NCBI GenBank assembly: GCA_050330095.1
Contig: JBHJOC010000040.1
Coordinates: forward strand, 1 to 64,000
Source of the DNA: JBCBWG01 sp036804185
GTDB taxonomy: Bacteria; Pseudomonadota; Alphaproteobacteria; Rhizobiales; Hyphomicrobiaceae
Length of the DNA: 64,000 nucleotides
Direction of reading: 5' to 3'
Shown here: positions 17,892 through 26,912 of the stretch, in pieces
Numbering within the stretch: position 1 is the first letter of the stretch
How the letters are laid out: every line of letters starts with the position of its first letter
Notes under the pieces: generated by a model
Databases searched by the model: none
What the model was told of the DNA's origin: nothing
What the model saw: only the letters and a program-made list of their open reading frames with translations
Translations under genes and position numbers: made by a program

Positions 17892-18329
17892 TCAGCGTCC
17901 GCCGCGCCGCTCATTGGTCGGAGGATTGCCACCGAGAGCCGCCGAAGGCTCCTGTGGCGTCAAGCTTTCCATGGCCCGCAGAAGCTGTTCCTCGGTCATA
18001 ACGTCGACGCGGCGATCGAGGTCCTGCGTGTCACGTCCGAGCATCGGCCCGCGCCGATCTGCGGCAAGCAGCGGTGCAGCCTCGGCTTCAGGTTCGTCGA
18101 CCTCCACATTCTTCTGGATCGAATGAATGAGGCCCTCACGCAGATCGTCGGGGCTCAACGTTGAGTCAGCGATCTCACGCAGCGCCACGACAGGATTCTT
18201 GTCGTTCTCCTGCGGGACCGTCATCGGGCTGCCTGAGGCGATAGCCCTGGCGCGATGTGCCGCCAGAAGGACCAACTCGAAACGGTTCGCAACCTTGTCG
18301 ACGCAATCCTCGACGGTGACACGTGCCAT
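17892..18329 (-). CDS. rpoZ: RNA polymerase omega subunit
   Basis: Omega assists assembly of RNA polymerase and contributes to the ppGpp-binding site. The 145-residue protein starts MARVTVEDCVDKVANRFELVLLAAHRAR, followed by NDKNPVVALREIAD, the two conserved segments of the family. The remaining acidic C-terminal tail (after about residue 70) is of the extended alphaproteobacterial type and is not conserved. ATG 18329 matches the family start. It lies directly upstream of rel, so the alarmone enzyme and a subunit of its target may be co-expressed. Confidence 0.95.
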   Translation of the reverse strand: MARVTVEDCVDKVANRFELVLLAAHRARAIASGSPMTVPQENDKNPVVALREIADSTLSPDDLREGLIHSIQKNVEVDEPEAEAAPLLAADRRGPMLGRDTQDLDRRVDVMTEEQLLRAMESLTPQEPSAALGGNPPTNERRGGR

Positions 18330-18687
18330 GCGTTTCGCGCTCCCAATCAACAACCGCCAGATACCGCATCGTCTACCGCAACAGCAAAAGGGCCAGACAC
18401 CTGTCGATGTCTAGCGCTCGTGGCTCGTCCGGCTCAAAATGCCCTGATGAGGTCTATGCCATGCTTGGTTGAACTTGCAAAGCCCCACCGCACCTGCTCG
18501 ACCTCGAATGCCGCGAAACCTGACACCGAGGCAGTCGCACGCGCAGGGTGGGCTAAGTCACACCATTTGATCGCAGCGCGGAACCCGATTAAGTGCGGGG
18601 ACCGGAACGGCGCGCCGTGGTCAGCAGGCCGCCGGTGGACAGGTGGGTGTCACGTCGCTGAGCGGTTATGCGGATGAGCGCAGCGTG
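18330..18687. other. Divergent rpoZ-metX intergenic region with a possible leader hairpin
   Basis: No gene is supported here. AGCCCCACC (18481-18489) can pair with GGTGGGCT (18547-18554) with one bulge, enclosing about 57 bases, roughly 200 bases upstream of metX. I compared it by eye with the SAM-II and SAH consensus and found no convincing match, so only a possible folded leader is claimed. Confidence 0.35.
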
Positions 18688-19992
18688 ATGTGCTCGCCAT
18701 TGATGCTGAGGACGAAGCCCGTGGAGACCGGCCGATTGCACGCGACGGACATCATTCATGCATCGAGCGCACCGGCGCTCGAGACGCCAGCAGAGCCGCA
18801 GGCAACACCCGACCCATGGCAAGCCCACCCGGGACCACCGCACCCCGAGGCGCGGTCGCCGTCTAGTCCTTGCATGGTGTTTGGCGCCGATGCACCGCCC
18901 CTCAAGCTCGATTGCGGCAAGCTCCTTTCGCCGTTCCAAATCGCGTACCAGACCTATGGCGAGCTGAACGCCAGCCGCTCGAACGCGATCCTGATCTGCC
19001 ATGCCCTGACGGGTGATCAACATGTCGCGAACCTCCACCCCGTCACCGGCAAGCCTGGGTGGTGGCTGACGATGGTCGGGCCGGGCCGGCCGATCGACAC
19101 CGACCGGTTCTTTGTCATCTGCTCGAACATCCTCGGCGGCTGCCTTGGCTCGACCGGGCCGGCATCGATAAACCCCGCAACCGGACGCGCCTACGGCGTT
19201 GATTTCCCGATGATCACAATCGGCGACATGGTCGATGCCCAGGTGCGCCTGATCGACGCACTCGGAATCGACCAGCTGTTCGCCGTCGTCGGCGGTTCCA
19301 TGGGAGGCATGCAGGTGCTCGAATGGGCCGCACGCTATCCAGAGCGGGTCTACTCGGCCGTGCCGATCGCAACCGCGGCCTGGCACTCCTCGCAAAATAT
19401 CGCGTTCCACGAGGTCGGGCGCCAAGCCGTAATGGCAGACCCCGATTGGCTGGAGGGCCGTTACCTAGATTCCGGGCGCATTCCTCGACGCGGGCTCGCG
19501 GTTGCGCGCATGGCAGCTCACATCACGTACCTCTCGGAGGAGGCGCTGCAACGGAAGTTTGGACGCAACCTTCAGGATCGCGAGGCGATGAGCTTTTCGT
19601 TCTCGGCTGATTTCCAGGTCGAGAGCTATCTGCGTCACCAGGGATCGAGTTTCGTCGATCGGTTCGATGCCAACAGCTATCTCTACATCACGCGCGCCAT
19701 GGACTACTTCGACCTTGCCGCACCCCATGGGGACGTTCTCGCAGAAGCATTCCGAAACACAAGAACACGCTTCTGCGTCGTCTCGTTCACGTCGGATTGG
19801 CTCTATCCTACACGCGAATCCAAGGAGATCGTGCAAGCTCTCAACGCGGTCGCAGCCAACGTGTCCTTTGTCGAGATCGAGAGCGACAAGGGCCATGATG
19901 CGTTCCTGCTCGATGAGCCCGAAATGTTTGCAACCGTCAGCGGTTTCCTCGATTCGGGGGCGCGCCGGCGGGGGCTTGCGATGCGTTCCTGA
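18688..19992 (+). CDS. metX: Homoserine O-acetyltransferase
   Basis: MetX makes O-acetylhomoserine from homoserine and acetyl-CoA, the activation step of methionine synthesis. The alpha/beta-hydrolase core has ILICHALTGDQHVAN, the nucleophile elbow VVGGSMGGMQVLEW, the acid in SDWLYPTRESKEIV and the histidine in SDKGHDAFLLDEPE. The N-terminus is about 45 residues longer than in typical members and rich in proline and alanine; ATG 18688 is used, but GTG 18643 and ATG 18703 are alternatives. metW follows after 136 bp, and metY, which uses the product, is at 52.7 kb. Confidence 0.95.
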   Translation: MCSPLMLRTKPVETGRLHATDIIHASSAPALETPAEPQATPDPWQAHPGPPHPEARSPSSPCMVFGADAPPLKLDCGKLLSPFQIAYQTYGELNASRSNAILICHALTGDQHVANLHPVTGKPGWWLTMVGPGRPIDTDRFFVICSNILGGCLGSTGPASINPATGRAYGVDFPMITIGDMVDAQVRLIDALGIDQLFAVVGGSMGGMQVLEWAARYPERVYSAVPIATAAWHSSQNIAFHEVGRQAVMADPDWLEGRYLDSGRIPRRGLAVARMAAHITYLSEEALQRKFGRNLQDREAMSFSFSADFQVESYLRHQGSSFVDRFDANSYLYITRAMDYFDLAAPHGDVLAEAFRNTRTRFCVVSFTSDWLYPTRESKEIVQALNAVAANVSFVEIESDKGHDAFLLDEPEMFATVSGFLDSGARRRGLAMRS

Positions 19993-20128
19993 CGCAACGC
20001 GATGTCGGCCATGCCGGGCCGGACGATTGCCCGAAGGCTGCGGCACGATACGATCTCGGCGCCCGATCACCGCCAAGCAAAGCGCAAGCGTGACCGCCGA
20101 ACAGTGAGCCCAACAGACTCAGCGAGCG

Positions 20129-20779
20129 ATGAGCCAAACGATGCTGCAACGCGCCGACATCCAGAAGGACGGCCATCGCGCCGACCACGTGCTGATCTCG
20201 GAGATGGTCTCTCGCGGCGCGCGAGTCCTCGATGTCGGCTGTGGTGACGGCTCGCTCCTGCAACTGCTCGAAGCGCGCTGCGACGTCGACGGACGCGGTA
20301 TCGAGATCAGCCGCGAGCGCGTTAACGCATGTGTCGCCCGCGGCTTGTCCGTCATCCAGGGCAACGCCGACAGCGACCTTGCCGACTATCCGGACAAAGC
20401 CTTCGATTATGCGATCCTGTCACTCACGATCCAGGCAACGCGCGAGCCGAAGCCAGTGCTTGAGAACCTGTTGCGGATCGGGCGGCAGGCGATCGTATCG
20501 TTTCCAAACTTCGGGCACTGGGAGATCCGTTGGAAGCTGTTGACCAGCGGGCGGATGCCGCGGACGCGCAACCTGCCGGAGCCCTGGTATCTGTCTCCCG
20601 ACTCACACCTGTGCACGATCGCCGATTTCGTTGACCTCGTCGCCATCGTCGGCGCCGACGTGAAGCAGGCCGTCGCGTTCAACTCGGCCGGCCGGCGATT
20701 GCCGATCAACCGGTCGCTCGGGCTGCAGAACGTTTTCGGCGAAAAGGCCGTGTTCGTGCTCGAGCAACGCGCCCGGTGA
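20129..20779 (+). CDS. metW: Methionine biosynthesis protein MetW
   Basis: MetW is a class I methyltransferase-like protein that partners MetX and is needed for efficient homoserine acetylation in several proteobacteria. The 216-residue protein has the SAM-binding motif VLDVGCGDGSLLQLL (about 33-47), LADYPDKAFDYAILSLTIQATREP, and the MetW-typical NFGHWEIRWKLLTSGRMPRT followed by PEPWY. Its last 177 bases lie antisense to the end of the methyltransferase gene at 20603-21523. Confidence 0.94.
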   Translation: MSQTMLQRADIQKDGHRADHVLISEMVSRGARVLDVGCGDGSLLQLLEARCDVDGRGIEISRERVNACVARGLSVIQGNADSDLADYPDKAFDYAILSLTIQATREPKPVLENLLRIGRQAIVSFPNFGHWEIRWKLLTSGRMPRTRNLPEPWYLSPDSHLCTIADFVDLVAIVGADVKQAVAFNSAGRRLPINRSLGLQNVFGEKAVFVLEQRAR

Positions 20780-21523
20780 GACGCCGCCGATCCGAGCACC
20801 TGCCGGCCGCACAATCGGGAGCCGAACCAGTTCGCCAAGCGCCGGCGCCTTTGCGGTCGGCGCCATCACAGGGCCGCGGTGGCGCGTTGCCTCAAGCATC
20901 ATGACGCCAGCGACACCGGGCCAGATGCGCGCGCCGACGCGTTCGAAGGCAACCGCCGAACGCAGGACGAGGCTTTTATCGACCGGTGGCATGTGGAGCG
21001 CGAAGTGACACGCAACGGGCTCGAGGTTGGCTTCGCGCGTCAGGTTTTCAAGCTGCTGGCGGGAAAACGGGCGGCCAAAGCCGAACGGTGTCCGGTCAAC
21101 GCGGGCCCAGACGCCGCTGCGGTTGGGCACGATCAGCATCAAACGACCCTGGTCTGACAGGACGCGCGTGAACTCCCGCAACACCGGTTGGACGCGCTCG
21201 ACGTGCTCGAGACAATGCAAGACGATCAGCCGGTCGACGGTGCCATTGGGCAGCGGAAGCGCCTCGGCATCGACGAGCGCCGTCATGCTGTCTCCCGTCG
21301 CGGGCCACACCATTGCTCCCTGCCCCACGGGCATCAAGGCCCCGAGGCGGCGAGCCTCGCCCCGGAAGGAGCCGAGCAGCGGCGTCGCATAGCCAAGACC
21401 GATGACTGTCTCACCCTCGACGTGGCGCCAATACGACCGCAAGCGCCCGCCGAGCAGACGGCGCACCGTATGCCCAAGCGGTCGCTTGTAGAAATCCCAG
21501 AGCTCGGCAACGTCAATATACAT
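20603..21523 (-). CDS. SAM-dependent methyltransferase domain protein
   Basis: The 306-residue protein begins MYIDVAELWDFYKRPLG and has VIGLGYATPLLGSFRGEA (40-57) at the SAM-binding position. It continues with DAEALPLPNGTVDRLIVLHCLEHVE and LREFTRVLSDQGRLMLIVPNRSG, typical of a methyltransferase_11 fold. ATG 21523 gives the family-like start; the gene is divergent from gloB, as in many Hyphomicrobiales. The last 58 codons or so run antisense through the 3' end of metW and look non-conserved (arginine- and acid-rich). They may be a read-through extension. The substrate is unknown. Confidence 0.85.
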   Translation of the reverse strand: MYIDVAELWDFYKRPLGHTVRRLLGGRLRSYWRHVEGETVIGLGYATPLLGSFRGEARRLGALMPVGQGAMVWPATGDSMTALVDAEALPLPNGTVDRLIVLHCLEHVERVQPVLREFTRVLSDQGRLMLIVPNRSGVWARVDRTPFGFGRPFSRQQLENLTREANLEPVACHFALHMPPVDKSLVLRSAVAFERVGARIWPGVAGVMMLEATRHRGPVMAPTAKAPALGELVRLPIVRPAGARIGGVSPGALLEHEHGLFAENVLQPERPVDRQSPAGRVERDGLLHVGADDGDEVNEIGDRAQV

Positions 21524-21603
21524 GCCTGACAGGAATAGGTTCTCTGGCGCTCTGCGCAAGGCCATGGTCGCGCGACGACGAGCCTTGCCCGACTGCGTTG
21601 CGC

Positions 21604-21633
21604 CTGGCGGGCTGGCGGGCTGGCGGGCTGGCG
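21604..21633 (+). repeat. Short 9-bp tandem repeat, about three copies of CTGGCGGG plus G
   Basis: Three successive CTGGCGGGC-like units lie in the divergent promoter region between the methyltransferase and gloB. This is probably simple slippage DNA. No regulatory meaning is claimed. Confidence 0.6.
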
Positions 21634-21736
21634 CAACGAAATCGCCGACCTGCTTCAGGCGCAAGCCTTGTCAAACGATTGGACGTCATGCGAGGCAGCG
21701 GGAGGCCGGCTGCGCCACTGACCGAGGAGAACCGCG

Positions 21737-22507
21737 ATGACCGAACTCGAAATCCACCAGTTCCCGTGTCTCAAGGATAATTTCGGTGTTCTGATCCGCG
21801 ATCCATCGACCGGGGAGGTCGCAAGCATCGATGCGCCCGAAGCAGCGGCGATCGAGGCCGCCCTTGCCGCCAAAGGCTGGCGACTGACCCATATCCTGTC
21901 GACGCACCACCATTGGGACCATACCGACGGCAACCTTCCACTGAAGCAGGCGACGGGCTGCAAGATCATCGGAACGCGCCACGAGGCGGAGCCCATCCCG
22001 GGCATCGACGTCGCGGTCGGCGACGGAGAAGTTTTCTCGTTTGGGACGTTCGACGTCCATGTCCACCACTGTCCAGGACACACGAAGGGTCACGTGATCC
22101 TGCATATGCCGGCTGCCAAGGTCGCTTTCGTTGGCGACGTGCTGTTCGCGATGGGGTGCGGACGCGTCAACGAGGGAACGATGGACGAGATGTGGGCGAG
22201 CCTCTGCAAGGTCGCAGCCTTGCCAGCCGACACGGCGCTGTATTTCGGCCACGAGTACACGGTGTCGAATGCGAAGTTCGCCCTGAGCGTCGAACCGGGC
22301 AATGCGGCCCTCATTGCACGCGCCGCCGAGGTCGAGGCAGCGCGCGCCCGCGGCGAGTGGACATCTCCGACACGCGTCGATCTCGAGTTGGCGACAAACC
22401 CGTTCCTGCGGCCATCGAGCCCTGAGATCCGGGCCCGCCTCGGACTGCAAGCAGCAAGCGATGCGGCAGTGTTCGGCGAACTGCGCGAGCGCAAAAACCG
22501 AGGCTGA
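21737..22507 (+). CDS. gloB: Hydroxyacylglutathione hydrolase (glyoxalase II)
   Basis: GloB hydrolyses S-lactoylglutathione to lactate and glutathione, completing methylglyoxal detoxification. The 256-residue metallo-beta-lactamase-fold protein has the metal motif STHHHWDHTDGN with H57, H59, D61 and H62. It then has CPGHTKGH, VGDVLFAMGCGRVNEGT, and FGHEYTVSNAKFAL before the C-terminal glutathione-binding part (NPFLRPSSPEIRARLGL). GAGGAG lies just before ATG 21737. Confidence 0.96.
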   Translation: MTELEIHQFPCLKDNFGVLIRDPSTGEVASIDAPEAAAIEAALAAKGWRLTHILSTHHHWDHTDGNLPLKQATGCKIIGTRHEAEPIPGIDVAVGDGEVFSFGTFDVHVHHCPGHTKGHVILHMPAAKVAFVGDVLFAMGCGRVNEGTMDEMWASLCKVAALPADTALYFGHEYTVSNAKFALSVEPGNAALIARAAEVEAARARGEWTSPTRVDLELATNPFLRPSSPEIRARLGLQAASDAAVFGELRERKNRG

Positions 22508-22705
22508 TCGAGGGTCCGCCGACACGGCAGGGCGGCGCGAACGCAGCGCGGCCCTGCACACCTCAAGCTTGTTGAAAACGTGTAGAACTCCGCGAAAAGG
22601 CCCTAGTGCGGCCCACCCGCGCTTGCGGCACCCACCCGACTCGCAGACGGTCCGGGCCAAGTCGATGTTCCGACAGTCGGTTCATATTCGGGGGTGGGGT
22701 CTATG

Positions 22706-24565
22706 ATGCGCGAGTCGCAAGGCGGCATCTTGAGCGCGGTGTTTGTCGACTACGACAACATCTATCTCTCGCTGAAGCGTAAGAATGAGGAGGCGGCCAA
22801 GCGTTTCGCAAAGGACGCAGGCCGTTGGCTCGCAGCCATACAGTCTGGCGCCATCGTAAAGGAAGCCCCACACGGTATGCCCCCTGCGCGCCGTCGCATG
22901 GTGATGAACCGGTGTTACGGCAATCCAGTGCCACGCCGTAATCAGTCGGACAATTCGACCGACATGAACTCCTTTCCATTCGTGCGGCACCACTTCCTGC
23001 GCGCAGGGTTCGAGGTTATCGATTGCCCGCCTCTCACGGCGCAGCTCAAGAATTCTTCAGACATCAAAATGGTCATGGATCTCAGGGATTTCCTGACTCA
23101 TGCGACCCATTTCGAAGAATTCATTATTCTGTCGAGCGACGCTGACTTCACGCCGGTTCTCCACAGGTTGCGGGCACACAATCGCAGGACCGTCATCTAC
23201 GCCAACGACAACACAGTCGATCCATACAAAGCCATCGCTGACGCGGAAGTGCGCGAAGCCGACCTCATCGCACTGCTCTTGGATGTCATGGCGAGCGCTG
23301 ATGCCACACGCGATATCGCTGCCGAAACGACGCTTGCCATTGCGACTGAGGAGCATCCGCCAAAGGCTGCAATCGCCAGTCAGCACAAATCGCCCAAGAT
23401 CAGCGAGCATTCGGTGCAGGCGCCCGACATCACTGCGAAGATCATGGAGATCGTCGTGGCGGCTGTTCGCTCGGCCCCTGCTCCAATCCCGGTTCTCTCG
23501 GTCGAAGCCCTCGTGATCGAGCAAATGGGCGACGCAGAGATCATTGCATCGAACTGGGCTGGCAACGGCTCGATTGAAGCGCTCCTGAGGACGACGTTGC
23601 CTGCAGATATCGCAATCTCCAAAGGTGGCGCGCCTGTTCTGTACGACCTGCGGCGGGCCCAACGCCGTGAGCCTGCTCAGGCTGCGGCGCGACCCGCTCA
23701 GACCGCAATGCCGTTGCGTGCAGTGCCTTCGCCAGCGAGACTGCCAGAAGCAGAGGCCGCTCCCTCCACGCCCCCGCCGCGTGCACCAGCTATTGCCCCT
23801 GCTCAAGCGTCTTCCGTGCAACCTCCAATCGCTCCAACACAGCCGGTGCCGCAGCAGCAGGCAAGGACGGCACCGCAATCTGCGCCAGCAACAGAAATCC
23901 CGCGTTCACTGGAAGGCGATCGTCCCGTCGGAGTGTCACGCGGTAACTTGCCGGAGGCGCGGGCGACGGACACCGAGGCTGACATCGAGGCTCGATCGGC
24001 TCGGGCCTTGCAGCAATCGATCTCCAAAATTCACGGCGCCTCGAAGGCTCCGCCGCTGTCGCCACCTGATTATCGTGCATTATTCGAAGAACTCGCCATC
24101 GAGATCACGGAAAACGAACTGCAAGGTGTCCAAACGATCAGCAATGTGGTCGCGCGCCTTGCCGGACGTGGAGTCGATATTCGTCGAGAGGATGTCCGGT
24201 TTGTCCTCGACGTCATCAGCGACAGCGATCCCTGGTTCGAGAACGGCGCTTCGGCAAATGTGTTCGCTGGACGCTTCCATAACTTCGTTGTTCAGAGCTG
24301 CCGGTCCCGTGGCATCGAACTCACAAGCAGTGAACTCGATCTCATACAGACTTGGTTCGCGAGCGGTTCCACGACTGTTCGTCCTATACCGCGGGTTCCG
24401 GCCAGCCAGTCAGAGGCTGTCACTGGTTACGATGCGCAGGCCACGGCTGAACCGGTTGCGAATGCCGGCTCGACACAGTGGTGGGACGATGACGGCCGCA
24501 TTAGTGACGGTTACGCGTCCTCCGAACCGATGCCGCGGGTCCTGAGGCCTCAGCCAAGGGCTTGA
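22706..24565 (+). CDS. Large NYN-domain (PIN-like) protein, putative ribonuclease
   Basis: The N-terminal 210 residues form a NYN domain: AVFVDYDNIYLSLKRKN with D15 and D17, SSDIKMVMDLRDFL with D119, and FIILSSDADFTPVLHRL with D145 and D147. These are the acidic residues expected at a PIN-like metal site, so RNase activity is likely by family but untested. A long proline/alanine-rich linker (about 330-430) leads to a C-terminal part with two helical blocks around residues 450-560 (LSPPDYRALFEELAIEITE and after). These resemble small nucleic-acid-binding winged-helix modules but are not named with confidence. ATG 22706 lies six bases after GGGGTGGGG; ATG 22703 is possible. Confidence 0.8.
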   Translation: MRESQGGILSAVFVDYDNIYLSLKRKNEEAAKRFAKDAGRWLAAIQSGAIVKEAPHGMPPARRRMVMNRCYGNPVPRRNQSDNSTDMNSFPFVRHHFLRAGFEVIDCPPLTAQLKNSSDIKMVMDLRDFLTHATHFEEFIILSSDADFTPVLHRLRAHNRRTVIYANDNTVDPYKAIADAEVREADLIALLLDVMASADATRDIAAETTLAIATEEHPPKAAIASQHKSPKISEHSVQAPDITAKIMEIVVAAVRSAPAPIPVLSVEALVIEQMGDAEIIASNWAGNGSIEALLRTTLPADIAISKGGAPVLYDLRRAQRREPAQAAARPAQTAMPLRAVPSPARLPEAEAAPSTPPPRAPAIAPAQASSVQPPIAPTQPVPQQQARTAPQSAPATEIPRSLEGDRPVGVSRGNLPEARATDTEADIEARSARALQQSISKIHGASKAPPLSPPDYRALFEELAIEITENELQGVQTISNVVARLAGRGVDIRREDVRFVLDVISDSDPWFENGASANVFAGRFHNFVVQSCRSRGIELTSSELDLIQTWFASGSTTVRPIPRVPASQSEAVTGYDAQATAEPVANAGSTQWWDDDGRISDGYASSEPMPRVLRPQPRA

Positions 24566-24595
24566 CCATCCTGAGGCTGTTTCGATCTTGCTGAC

Positions 24596-24622
24596 GGGCG
24601 CTTTCGATCGACGATAGCGCCC
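24596..24622 (+). terminator. Possible terminator hairpin downstream of the NYN gene
   Basis: GGGCGCT (24596-24602) and AGCGCCC (24616-24622) form a 7-bp perfect stem with a 13-base loop, 31 bases after the stop codon. The following GAGTCATTTGTC is only weakly T-rich, so efficiency is uncertain. Confidence 0.45.
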
Positions 24623-24843
24623 GAGTCATTTGTCATGACATCTTGACGATTGGGGGATGCAGTCCACATCCCCAATCCGAATGCACATCGCAGCTGAAGC
24701 GCGGCGACGCAAATAGAACCGGCCTCGGGCCGTCCACCGAGACCTGCGGGCGCACCACGCTCACGAACGGCCACGCCGGAGGCCGGCGCGGCCTGGAGGC
24801 GAGGGTCCTTTGCTTACTCCCGCCTGAGGCGCAATCTATCGCA

Positions 24844-25569
24844 TCAGCTCATATACTGCCCGCCATTGGCTGCGAGCGTCGAGCCGGTGATGAAACCTGC
24901 CTCATCGGAGGCGAGAAAGACGACGCAGCGCGCGATTTCTTCCGGCTCGCCCAGACGGCCGACGGGGATCTGCGGAATGATGTTCTTCTCGAGCACCGCC
25001 GGATCAATCGCCCGCACCATTTCTGTCCCGATATAACCAGGACAGATCACGTTGACCGTGACACCCTTCGCGGCGTTCTCCTGCGCGAGAGCCTTCGTAA
25101 AGCCGATGTCGCCAGCCTTTGAGGCTGAGTAGTTCGTCTGGCCGAATTGGCCCTTCTGCCCATTGATCGACGAGATATTGATGATCCGTCCGAAGCCACG
25201 ATTGCGCATGCCTTCAATGACCTGACGGGAAACATTGAACAGTGAGTTGAGGTTGGTATTGATCACCGCATACCACTGATCGGGCGTCATCCGGTGGAAT
25301 ACGCCATCACGCGTGATGCCGGCGTTGTTGACGAGTACGTCGACGGGGCCGAGGTCTTTCTCGATCTGCGCCATTGCCGACTTGCAGGCCTCGAAATCGC
25401 CGACGTCGAATTTGTAGACCGGGATTCCGGTTTCGGTCTGGAACTTCTGTGCGGCCTCGTCATTGCCAGCGTAATTTGCAGCAACCCGATAGCCTTTGGA
25501 CTTCAGTGCCTTCGAGATCGCGGCGCCGATCCCGCGGGTGCCTCCCGTGACGACTGCAACTCTCGCCAT
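24844..25569 (-). CDS. phaB: Acetoacetyl-CoA reductase
   Basis: PhaB reduces acetoacetyl-CoA to (R)-3-hydroxybutyryl-CoA with NADPH, the second step of polyhydroxybutyrate synthesis. The 241-residue SDR has TGGTRGIGAAI (8-18), NNAGITRDGVFHRM (81-94), NISSINGQKGQFGQTNYSASKAG with the catalytic Tyr147 and Lys151, and an NGGQYMS C-terminus. AGGAGG (25577-25582, complement) lies seven bases before ATG 25569. An overlapping out-of-frame ATG is just upstream. It follows phaA by 155 bp on the same strand. Confidence 0.96.
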   Translation of the reverse strand: MARVAVVTGGTRGIGAAISKALKSKGYRVAANYAGNDEAAQKFQTETGIPVYKFDVGDFEACKSAMAQIEKDLGPVDVLVNNAGITRDGVFHRMTPDQWYAVINTNLNSLFNVSRQVIEGMRNRGFGRIINISSINGQKGQFGQTNYSASKAGDIGFTKALAQENAAKGVTVNVICPGYIGTEMVRAIDPAVLEKNIIPQIPVGRLGEPEEIARCVVFLASDEAGFITGSTLAANGGQYMS

Positions 25570-25724
25570 GCATTATCCTCCTGATTGTTGTGAGATTCGA
25601 CATCTTGACGACATCTGGGCGAAGGCCGGTTCGGGACCCCACGGCACGACCTGACATCGGTCCGGCCGCGCAGTGGTGCAGCCGGAGCCGGTCTGGCCGG
25701 GACGCGGGGCGCGTGAACGCCGTG

Positions 25725-26912
25725 TCAGACGCGCTCGACGCACATGGCGATCCCCATGCCACCGCCGATGCACAGCGTCGCAAGGCCCTTGCGGGCATCC
25801 CGCTTTTTCATCTCGAACAGCAGTGTGTTGAGCACCCGCGCGCCGGATGCTCCGATCGGGTGGCCGATCGCAATAGCGCCGCCGTTGACATTGACCTTTT
25901 CGACGTTCCAGCCGAGGCCTTTGTTGACTGCGCAAGCTTGCGCTGCAAACGCCTCGTTGGCCTCGATCAGATCGAGATCGTCGATCGTCCAACCGGCCAG
26001 TTCGAGCGCGCGTTTCGATGCCGGGATTGGTCCCGTGCCCATGATCGAGGGATCGACCCCGGCGTTGGCATAGGACACGATCTTTGCCATCGGCGTAATG
26101 CCGCGACGCTCAGCCTCGGCAAGCGACATCAGCACCACCGCGGCCGCGCCATCGTTGATGCCGGAAGCGTTGCCGGCCGTCACGCTCCCATCTTTGGCGA
26201 AGGCCGGACGCAGCTTCTGAAGGCTGTCGAGTGTCGCTCCGTGGCGGATGTATTCGTCCTGATCGACGACGATGTCACCCTTCCGGCTCTGGATGGTGAC
26301 GGGTACGATCTCGTCCTTGAATTTCCCTGATTTTTGAGCTGCTTCAGCCTTGTTCTGCGATGCGACGGCGAAGTTGTCCTGCTCATCGCGGGTGATTTGC
26401 CACTGGCGCGCGACGTTTTCCGCCGTCGTGCCCATATGGTAGCCGTTGAACGCATCCCATAGGCCGTCCTTGATCATCGTATCGACGAGTTGGAGGTCGC
26501 CCATCTTTTGGCCGGCACGGAGATTTTGGCAGTGCGGCGCCTGGGTCATGCTCTCCATGCCCCCGGCTATGACAACCTTACAGGCGCCGGTCTCGATCTG
26601 CTGTGCACCGAGCGCGACGGCACGCAGGCCCGAACCGCAGAGCTGGTTCATGCCCCACGCTGGCGAATCAACAGGAATGCCGGCCGCGATGGACGCCTGG
26701 CGGGCTGGGTTCTGACCCGCGCCTGCAGTCAGGATCTGTCCCATGATGACCTCGTTGATATCCGACCCGTCGATCCCTGCCCGCTCAATGGCGGCCTTGA
26801 TCGCGACGCGGCCGAGTTCATGGGCCGGCAGGCTTGCGAACGCTCCATTGAAGCTGCCAACGGGTGTGCGCGCTGCGCTTGCAATCACAACGGTGGTTTC
26901 GGCGGTGCTCAT
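25725..26912 (-). CDS. phaA: Acetyl-CoA acetyltransferase (beta-ketothiolase)
   Basis: PhaA condenses two acetyl-CoA to acetoacetyl-CoA. The 395-residue thiolase has all three signatures: MNQLCGSGLRAVALG with nucleophile C92, NVNGGAIAIGHPIGASGARVL with the active-site histidine, and LCIGGGMGIAMCVERV at the C-terminus with the second cysteine. ATG 26912 follows AGAGG and matches the family start (MSTAETTVVIASAARTPVGSF). It is upstream of phaB and divergent from phaR; phaC is not in the window. Confidence 0.96.
   Translation of the reverse strand: MSTAETTVVIASAARTPVGSFNGAFASLPAHELGRVAIKAAIERAGIDGSDINEVIMGQILTAGAGQNPARQASIAAGIPVDSPAWGMNQLCGSGLRAVALGAQQIETGACKVVIAGGMESMTQAPHCQNLRAGQKMGDLQLVDTMIKDGLWDAFNGYHMGTTAENVARQWQITRDEQDNFAVASQNKAEAAQKSGKFKDEIVPVTIQSRKGDIVVDQDEYIRHGATLDSLQKLRPAFAKDGSVTAGNASGINDGAAAVVLMSLAEAERRGITPMAKIVSYANAGVDPSIMGTGPIPASKRALELAGWTIDDLDLIEANEAFAAQACAVNKGLGWNVEKVNVNGGAIAIGHPIGASGARVLNTLLFEMKKRDARKGLATLCIGGGMGIAMCVERV

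Noticed and set aside
18330..18687. SAM-type riboswitch upstream of metX
   Set aside because: A long imperfect hairpin is present, but I could not match the conserved core bases or pseudoknot of SAM-II, SAM/SAH or SAH riboswitches. A covariance-model search (Rfam SAM clan) would decide.
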